From assembly GCA_021234155.1 (NCBI GenBank), contig JAJEKV010000017.1:18858372-18922371 (forward strand): 64,000 nt of DNA, given 5' to 3'. Position numbers and translations under genes: made by a program. Under the pieces are notes generated by a model. The model was not told the DNA's origin and did no database searches. It saw only the letters and a list, made by a program, of their open reading frames with translations. Positions 56,449 through 64,000 of the stretch are shown here, piece by piece; position 1 is the stretch's first letter; every line of letters begins with the position of its first letter. Origin of the DNA: Isoetes taiwanensis. Taxonomy: Eukaryota; Streptophyta; Lycopodiopsida; Isoetales; Isoetaceae.

Positions 56449-59275
56449 TAGAAGCCTTCTACTGTCAAGAAGCTCTAAAATGTGTGATCTCAATACTAGC
56501 CCAAATAGAACTGGTTTTCCAGAAGGATCAAAAGCTGTCACTGGAAAAGCATTATGCCCTGTGCAGTTCAATACTTCCAGAATTCTTTCTAGTCTTTCAA
56601 CTTTTAAAAGCTTCACCAAAGGCTTTCTTACCACATCTCCTGCAGTTAAGAATGAATAGCATGATTCGGGGACAACATCAAGGAATGGAAATCCCTTTAT
56701 GCGAATATGAAGTCGGAATATTCCATGGTTGAATAGATCTCCAACTACCTTGGCAATAAGCAATGAAAACATTATGAGGGGTAGTAAAGTGTAGTTGTCA
56801 GTCAGTTCAAGTAAAATAATGCAAAGAGAAACTGTCGTTCTCATAGATCCTCCCATGAATGAGGCTGCACCTAGTATAGCGTAGACACTTTCATCCATTC
56901 GTTCGTGTCCAAAAAATCTTGCCATTATCATTCCTACAATCCTGCCATATGTTGCTCCAAACAGAATAGCAGGTACAAATAGGCCAGATGGGACCAAAAT
57001 ACCATAGGTCATCAAGGCAAGTCCATATGCTGCAACAGTAAAAATCAGAAGTGAAGTATACTGGAACTCTGATGGAGTGCCAATGCTAAAAAGGTTCCGA
57101 ATAGCATCTTCACTTGTGTTAAAAATCAATCCTGCAAGATCATTGTAGTGACCAGAGGGACAGTTAAATCTCTTAAAGTTTCCAACACGGCCATGTGTAG
57201 GACATTCCACATGTATGCCCTTCGGGCAAGGCCTGCAAGGTGCTAACCATGGGAGGCCAAAACTGCATATTGAAGTCACAAAAGCTATGCCACTAGCATG
57301 TAGTAACTTCAGAGACCACCCCTTCCTTGTCAAACAAATATGTAAAACAAGTTCAACTTAATATCTGAGACAAATACTACTAAAACCAAAATGGATAACA
57401 GATGCTTACTGATTTTGCCATCTTGTGTTGAATAAGAAAAAATGTGCATTAAGGTGATTATATGAACTCCCTAGAATACCGCCTATTAGTCCTAAAATGA
57501 TAATTGGAACTAGATCCACGAATCCATAAGGAACCTTTAGATGCTGGACATCAAAAATGATTAAGCCGCCTTGCCAAAGTCCACATTTTCCACTTCTGCA
57601 CAGCTTATTTCCTACTCTCAGTACAACAGCCACTACAGTAGTTGTGAAGGATAACCTCCATATCAAAGAACTCCTCCACCTGTTCAATACATGTGAAGAT
57701 TTGAAAATGCTAATTATCAATGTCAAGTTCGAATTTCGAACTCTGCCTACCAGGATGACATCTCTTCTAGAGCAAATAAAACGCCACCTATGGGACTCCG
57801 GAACGCCCCTGCGAGTCCTGCAGCTGCTCCACAAGTAACTAAGTCTCGCCTATCTTTGTCACTGGCTAGAAGATTAAGTGGTTTGATGCTTCCCAATGTA
57901 GATGCTATTTGACCAAAGATATATCCTATGCAGGAACCCATATGCACAAGAGGGCCTGCCTTCCCACATATTAAGCCACTTGAAACTGCACCCACGATCC
58001 CCATCACCTGCATTCACATGCATCCAAAATTTTAAACCAGCTATTAAGTTTTTGCAACTGCCTTCGAACATGCTACTTATATGTTTCTCATCTGCGTACA
58101 TGTTTTTCCTTACGTTAATAGAGCATCCTCAACAAAAAAAAAATAAAAAAAAAATCCTGATGATGCTATTACTTGTGTTTTTCAATGTGTAGTATTGCGA
58201 GCTGTTATACTATGTGAGAAATTAGAATCTTCAGTCTTGATTTTCTAGTTTCTTATTATTTCCATATGTACTTGATGGATCAGCCAGTAACTTTTCAGGT
58301 ATATGATAATTAGCATATTGCTCTTTCAGAGACTCTAAGGGCCTCATTGTTTCAAAATCTGCAATCGGTAAGTCAAATGCTGACATATCAAAGGCTCACG
58401 AGGCATCAAATATTAGTCAGTAATTGTCAATGTGTAAGATAATGTTCGCCTAGACTTTGAGAGCCAGGATGGTACCAGGAATGCAGTAGTTACAAGCTGA
58501 TCTTCACATGGGCATAAATATTTTCACCAGAAGTGCAATGGGAAGACACCGTGAACTTTAAATCTACAATATAAATAAATTGTTACTCTAAGGTTTACCT
58601 TTATAACAAGAACTTTTAGGGACAGCATCTCAGATGCATCAACACCATTAAGATATGCTTTTACTTCAGGAACCCCAGATCCAACTGCTGCAGGTGCAAA
58701 AGAGATGCAAAGTAGTGCAGAAAGCACAACTAGTGCAACATTGCTTCCTGAGTAAACTGCAAAAGCTGATGCATATCTGCCCTAATAATTTAAATTTGCC
58801 AAATGCAGCATCAAATCTGTACATGGATTTGGATGACTCAAATAAAAGCTTAAAACAATTACCTCTTTGAATCCATTAGATCAGTAGTAGCTAGAAATCG
58901 GACGCCAGCAGTATTCTCTATAGCAACATTAATAATAAGTGCAACCACAGCAGTTGAGAAACCAATTAGGCATGCTACAACCCATTTGCTGACAGTATAA
59001 CAAAATATCACGCCCCCAGAACGAGAGCGCCAATCCTGTTTATACAGCTCATTTTCTACCAATCTGCATCAAAACATATGATGAGAAATGAGGGCAGTTG
59101 GTTTTGGTTCATTTCAAGAAAACAAAAGAGAAAGGAAAAGAGATTACTCGTAGTTTAAGCTCTCCAGTCTACGAAGACTATGGCCGTGAGGCTTCTCCTC
59201 TGTTTCGGATTGCTCCTCTGCATTCTTCCTTTGAAGTAAATGTTCTGTAATTCCAAGTCCATTCTGGGTCGCCAT
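56449..59275 (-). CDS. CLC: Vacuolar-type CLC chloride channel/exchanger (6 exons found, C-terminal end missing)
   Basis: Moves anions across an endomembrane, often in exchange for H+. Exons: 59275-59148, 59063-58863, 58776-58599, 58007-57751, 57679-57410, 57325-56449; all GT-AG, 637 codons without a stop. Landmarks: LESLNYELVENELYKQDWRS (N-terminal plant signature), GSGVPEVKAYLNG at 142-154, GKAGPLVHMGSCIG from 184, FALEE at 247-251, SGLFVPAILFGATYGR, LGAASFMGGSMR, and the first CBS domain ending GLVLRSHILELLDSRRLL. The Ser in GSGVPE is the residue linked to chloride rather than nitrate preference. The gating Glu is Ala (A186). The second CBS domain (about 130-150 residues) is not found; without the GTAAGG donor the frame would stop at 56,410. 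Either a distant last exon or a truncated gene. Confidence 0.9.
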
Positions 59276-61726
59276 ATCAACCTACAGAATCTTCAGTAGC
59301 TTCGCATTGCAGACAAACAGGAAATTCCAAGGACGCCCAAAATTATGAACACTCATCTCCCAGACTCTGAGATCACAGATTTGCATCTTCGAGCAGGTGG
59401 GTCTAAACCTGTAGTAGGCGACATTCATGACTGCATAATGTATTTTGTTTGTTCTTCCACACATTAATATTAAGGCCAGATTTGACCATATCCTTTAGGG
59501 GATTTTGATTTCCACGTAATTAACAATCCCAAATACTCAATTCCACTACAGCCGGGGGAGTTTAATACATATATCCTACAGACATTTCTGCGCCGAGCAC
59601 ATGTGCTTCATTTAAACCTGGAATGGCTGTTACCTTTGTTTTCTTCATTTCATTTAAAAAGGGTGATCTTGATCTGCCTCATACCATTTTTTCAGTAGCA
59701 ACAGAGATCTGTCTCGGCAGCCACTGAGTTTTCGTGCCGATCCTTGGGTCTGTAGGCTGTAGCAATGCCTCGCTACTTGGATAGAAGATTCAGAATTTCA
59801 GACGTCTAACATTTGAAAATGTTACGATCAATAAGAAAACTATAAGTTTCTACTGATCTATTCATAAATACAAAATGAGTGAAACACAAAATTATCATTA
59901 TTAACAAAGCAACTGCTGCAGCTCATTCAATTTGCTGGTGCGGAACTTGTAACTTGTTCTGCAACTTTATCAGAGATGAATGAGAGAAGAGACGAGATTA
60001 TAAAATAATAAAGTCCATCAAAGTTGCTTTCCAATGAATGAAGACAATATCATTCTTGCAAAGTGAATATCTTATAGTTTTTATAGGAGCTGCTATGTCT
60101 ACCTCTTGTGGTATTCCAAATTTTCGCAATCACTGTTTCTGCAAGCACATCTAAATACAAATATTAATTCAACTCTTACCTTAATTGTATGATATGTGGT
60201 TTTTAATAAGTGATTTTGAAGTTTATTATTAGTTAGGTTGGGGCCCTTTTCTACTGTTGTTTATGGGGATGAAAATGTTACTACTATCTATTTTCATGTT
60301 TATTATATAGGGTTTGGAATTATGATGCCAAAATAGGGTCTGCTCTGCAGGAGCTCCTCTTAGATGGATATAGAGTTCTAATGCAGTTCATGTTTGAAGA
60401 TGGGTTGAAGCGGGACAAGTCTCTTTCTTTTTTTTGAGGTGCAAAACTGAGATGTTCTAAATGTGATGATAATAAGAAGATAATATATGCATAAAGCTCT
60501 ATAAAACAACAGCATATGCAGAAAATGAAGGTAGATCGGATAACATGAAATGTTTTGACAACTTTCCAGTCCATGATACAGTATCATGGACCATAATGAT
60601 TGGAGAGCATGCTAGAAATAGCTTCAACATTAAGGTGTTGAAATCTTTCAAAGAGACATAAATAAAAAAAGGATATCGTATTGAGCTTTAGAGCACAGAG
60701 AGATCTTAAGGCCATAGAAAAAGACTGAGAAATACAAAGTGAAATTGAACAAAAGGAATTTCTCTGGTCCACTTATTGATCATGTAATGGTTCATTTATT
60801 CGGAGGCACAAAGGTTTTTTTAACAAGCTTGCACATCCAGACATATACTGAAAATGGAGATGTTCAACAATGCTATGAATTCAACGTATGTTTAAGAAGG
60901 AAACCTGAGCAATTCCTTGCAAATGCTTAAATAAATGGGTCAACCGCCAACTTAGGCTTTAGGCGGCAATGTTGGCTCCGGGCGGTCATATGCTGCAAAA
61001 GCGGAGCCGGGGCGGAAAAATGCGGGGAGCCTAGACAAAAACCAGACGAGCAATGTCCTCCAAGGCCGGATCAAAATCGTGCATTTTTCGCTACATTTTT
61101 ACGCCACATTTGTAGTGCGTGTAGTGCGTGGGAGTGGTTTAGTGTGGGCTGAAAGTTACGGAAGAGGTAGTTATAATGATGCCAGGTTCAGGTTGATTAA
61201 GCAAATTCAAATTATCACGCCACGTGTCCAAGTACTTCAATTTTTCCCTCTTCCCGAAACTCTTCCTCTCCTGCTACCGGATTCAGGAGAAACCACAACA
61301 GAAATTTGTGCAAATGGATTCAAAGCTAGAGCTCAACATCATCGGACATACTTACAGATAACTTTACAAACTTGTTGAACAATATGCTTCACCAGATTAG
61401 TTAAAGTCGGTTTGGGGTGAAGAGTACAAAAAAACATGCAACATGTATTGTAGTTTACTCTTAATGTCAGTGTTTCAATGTCTTTGAATAATTTCCTTCC
61501 AGATTAAAGAATCTCAACCCGAACCAATACCGAGAGGTAGTCATGTTGAACAAACAGATTACTGGGAAGCCAAATGCTTAGCGAGACATGGTACCTCTAA
61601 CTTTTGCGACAACATACTATTTACATAAGAAAGGGGAGCAAGTTAATTTGTTAAGTTTTATGGGAGCAACATGAGATGGACAAGCACCAAAAAGCCTTGG
61701 GAGCAGGAAACAAAGCTAATTGTTCA
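59276..61726. other. Upstream of CLC, no gene recognised
   Basis: Contains the presumed CLC promoter, a GC-rich island at 60,940-61,040 with GGCGG motifs, and small frames without a recognisable domain. Confidence 0.35.
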
Positions 61727-62005
61727 AGAAAACGTAGATAGCTAGGGTCATCACCACCTGCTGGAGATGGAAGTGAAAATGAAAGTGAGGAGGATGAAAA
61801 TTGTAGAGCTACCCTAGCATCTACAAAAAATCTTCAAAGCAATTGTTTCAGGGTCCATGTATCGAACGTGACAAACAGAACAGAAAAACAGAGTGATGGG
61901 AAGCCAACGTGCAGAAAGAAAGCAAAGATTTTTACTGAATCAGGTATTTCAAAACAAGTAGAAGAAAGTGAAATTGCTTCTAAATCAGGTTACTGGGTTG
62001 ATTGA
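61727..62005 (+). other. Coding-like open segment, acidic/basic tail
   Basis: The frame after TAG at about 61,742 reads SSPPAGDGSENESEEDENCR then a Lys-rich end to TGA near 62,005. The composition suggests the end of a nuclear or transposon ORF1-like protein. No start or domain is visible. Confidence 0.3.
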
Positions 62006-62029
62006 ATGGGAATAAGTGTGTTCTGTATT

Positions 62030-62570
62030 TGTTGTCATGTGCTATGCTAATATGTGGTGCGTCATGTGGTATGGTGATAAAATAAGAGTTAGCATCTTAT
62101 GCAGTAGCAATACTGTAGTTTTAACATTTTAGGTAGTATGTAGTTGGTAGGATGTGATGTTGCATAGTGTAAATATTGTGAGATGATTCTTCTTATCATA
62201 GTGTTGAGAGATGCAGCAATAAGAACGCGTGGTATGAAGAGGCAGCATAGTCTGTGTGTTGGTCTAATGTGGGTGGAATATATTATAAATTAATGTGATG
62301 GATTGACATGTTTGTGTTATGTGAGGCTAATATAATGTTATATAGCATCACAAGTATGGTGGCAATTTATGATGTCAAATATGATGAGTTGTTTTACGAG
62401 GCAGATAGGATGACAAGTATGATGTCAAATATGGTGTGTTGTAGCAAGGTTGGTATGATGAACAACGTGATGGCAAATATGATGTGTGGTCTCGTGTTGT
62501 GTGCTGATATGTGGTGTTGTTGTATGATGGCAAATGTGATGTATATCGAGTTGTGTTATGATACAACTCA
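62030..62570 (+). repeat. Degenerate ATGATG/TGTTGT minisatellite-like tract
   Basis: Repeated ATGATGTCAAATATGATG-like and TATGATGGCAAATATGATG-like blocks with GTTGTG spacers, irregular in length. It directly abuts the copia LTR. Confidence 0.7.
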
Positions 62571-62578
62571 CTAACACA

Positions 62579-62923
62579 TGTCTCTTACATGTCAAGGTTG
62601 CACCAAGAAAGGGAGAGAAGGGGATGCACACCAATATCCGAGAGCGCAAGCTCCCAAAACAAAGCAAAAAGGAATTGTATTCAATGCTCTGTATCAATAC
62701 ATGAAGTACAATGATATAAACAAAACGGTGATACTAAGAATAGTATTAGCCGTTCACCCACCGCCCACTAATAACAGCCGTTACTTAGTTAGGTCGGTGC
62801 TCGATCTTGATAAAGTCTGACTGTTTGCTTCGGCAAGACTTTCTCGGCAAAGACCACCTTGAAGTCTTTGTCGATCTTTGTCAAAGCGAAAAGATGGTGA
62901 TCTCGATATCATATATCTCGACA
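62579..62923 (-). repeat. 3' LTR of a copia-type element
   Basis: 345 bp. The minus strand starts TGTCGAGATATATGATATCG and ends AGAGACA (TGTC/GACA ends). Just before it is the purine tract AAGGAGGAG. A promoter-like TATATC and ATACAGAGCATTGAATACAA lie inside, as in many plant copia LTRs. The element continues beyond the right edge. Confidence 0.85.
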
Positions 62924-63007
62924 CTCCTCCTTGATGAGAGATCGACATCTCCATGCTCAGCCTCCTCCTCCTGGAGATAAGATCTGAATCTTGGTCTAGA
63001 CTGTCAC

Positions 63008-63994
63008 TTAATCAGGATCATCTGAAAAGCTCAAAAGCCAAGTTTGCATGAAGAGATCAGCTCTATTCTCTCTGATAGGTAAATAGACCTGTTGATCAAC
63101 CACTCTATCAGGAACAGTAAGTCGATAGAGGTTGTCTTTGATATCCATTGTTTTGCCAAGAGGAACATGAAAACTATTTTCATGCATAGCCTCAATATAG
63201 GCAATAGAAGTATCAAAGATGATTACTCCGTTGTTAAGGCTTATGGATTCAATAACCACAAATGCAGCTACTCCAACAATGCTAGGTCGAAATTCTCCAT
63301 GAAAATCAAACCTTAGTACCTTCGCTTGACCTTGATCAAGTGTTGCTAGAAGTAAAGAGTCAACTGCTCCTCCTTGCTTTAGAATCATGATCATATATGA
63401 TGCATATTCAACTTCTTCACAATCAAGTGAATTAAGATCTCCTCCTTGATCTAGAAACAGAAAAGAGTTGAGTGCCATAACAGGTGCTGGAAGTGTTGGG
63501 AGTGCTGTAAGTGCTGAAAGCTTCTGTAATCCGAACAGAAAAATCAGTTGATCAGGTGTTAGAACCTGAGTGCGTCCTCGCATAAATGCCACCAAAGTAT
63601 CAGAAATGAATGCCACTTGATGAAGTGTTGCCACATTGCCTGAAAATGGGGAGACAAAGGCCACATCAAGATATCCTAGCTCAATGGCTGAGGTATCTAT
63701 TAAAACCTGCTTGGAAGGTGCTGGAATATCAGAAATTGACATCCATTTATTGGGTGCTACTACATCATCTGATATCCAGAAAGTAGAAGGATCTAAATCC
63801 ACTACTTCATGCTTAATAGGAAGAGATAATCTGCTGCCAATGTGCTTCTCCTCCTCGTCGTGCTCATCCCCATTTAGGGTAGATTGAGTCTTTGAATGCC
63901 CTGCTGCAAAGAGAGTGGCATGATCATCTTTACCTGCATCTTGCCTCATCATGATCTCCTCCTTAATAGAAGCGATTACTTGATGGAAGCCCAT
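63008..63994 (-). CDS. Last ORF of the copia-type element, unknown, protease-like part
   Basis: An uninterrupted 328-codon ORF ending about 70 bp before the purine tract, where an autonomous copia would have RNase H. No RT, RNase H or integrase motif is visible. Near residues 70-125, STFWISDDVVAPNKWMSISD then a beta-rich stretch resembles by position and pattern a copia aspartic protease (W-I-x-D-S-G-A) but with DDV where DSG belongs. The acidic stretch DEHDEEE precedes it. The rest (about 200 residues, for example ASYMIMILKQGGAVDSLLLA) is not recognised. It may be a gag-protease-derived or captured ORF of a non-autonomous element. The ATG at 63994 may be internal. Confidence 0.5.
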   Translation of the reverse strand: MGFHQVIASIKEEIMMRQDAGKDDHATLFAAGHSKTQSTLNGDEHDEEEKHIGSRLSLPIKHEVVDLDPSTFWISDDVVAPNKWMSISDIPAPSKQVLIDTSAIELGYLDVAFVSPFSGNVATLHQVAFISDTLVAFMRGRTQVLTPDQLIFLFGLQKLSALTALPTLPAPVMALNSFLFLDQGGDLNSLDCEEVEYASYMIMILKQGGAVDSLLLATLDQGQAKVLRFDFHGEFRPSIVGVAAFVVIESISLNNGVIIFDTSIAYIEAMHENSFHVPLGKTMDIKDNLYRLTVPDRVVDQQVYLPIRENRADLFMQTWLLSFSDDPD

Positions 63995-64000
63995 ATCTTT

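Noticed and set aside
1-64000. CRISPR arrays, rRNA or tRNA genes
   Set aside because: None seen. The only tRNA-like words are retrotransposon primer-binding sites.

Overview
The window reads as nuclear DNA of a land plant whose sperm still swim: a fern, lycophyte or bryophyte, less likely a cycad or ginkgo. The evidence is a spliced plastid-type histidinol dehydrogenase gene, a spliced plant vacuolar CLC anion-transporter gene, and a spliced gene for the ciliary dynein-assembly factor CFAP298/Kurly, a protein flowering plants have no use for. The rest is mostly transposable elements, many of them nested. The three host genes have short introns with GT-AG borders, and I could assemble two of them end to end.

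Layout: 1-835 is the start of a pogo/Tigger-like transposase running off the left edge (minus strand). 2.8-9.1 kb holds a foldback pair and two copies of one small non-autonomous LTR family in opposite orientations; the left copy is intact, with TSDs, PBS and PPT. 10.26-14.79 kb is HISN8/HDH (14 exons, 480 aa, plus strand) with a hAT-like insertion carrying a BED zinc finger in intron 10. 15.99-18.88 kb is CFAP298 (7 exons, 278 aa, minus strand), tail to tail with HDH.

From 19.25 kb a Ty3/gypsy element begins (1.73-kb LTR, tRNA-iMet PBS, start of gag). Its gag is interrupted by a 14.9-kb DNA element (21,841-36,704) with near-perfect 27-bp terminal inverted repeats and TA at both flanks. Broken gag-pol resumes at 36,711 and runs to 39,962.

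The 14.9-kb element is the most unusual part. It carries a degraded plus-strand DDE-type transposase-like gene, then an array of minus-strand cargo genes. Four are tandem coiled-coil paralogs (A-D), each with a TATA box about 90 nt before its ATG. Others are an acidic/coiled-coil gene, a histone H3-like gene starting with the H3 tail ARTKQ, and an ORF1p-like fragment. Throughout it lies a family of about a dozen 60-75-bp hairpins with conserved arms (TCACACGACGCGAA / TTCGCGTCGTGTGA) and mostly different loops. For the transposase, A-D, the acidic gene and the H3-like gene, a hairpin lies within about 170 nt beyond the stop codon. I do not recognise this arrangement as a described system.

From 40 to 56 kb come solo or partial long LTRs (45.1 and 46.8 kb, opposite orientations), a minus-strand gypsy element with a decayed pol (49.1-52.2 kb) and a plus-strand chromodomain fragment fused to it. 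A 163-bp host-like segment is present in inverted copies at 42.4 and 48.9 kb. 56.4-59.3 kb is the CLC gene (minus strand), with Ser in GSGVPE and Ala in GKAGP, a combination I associate with chloride-type plant CLC-c/g proteins; I could not find its last exon or exons (CBS2). At the right edge is the 3' LTR of a minus-strand copia-type element whose last ORF shows no reverse transcriptase, only a faint protease-like region without DSG.
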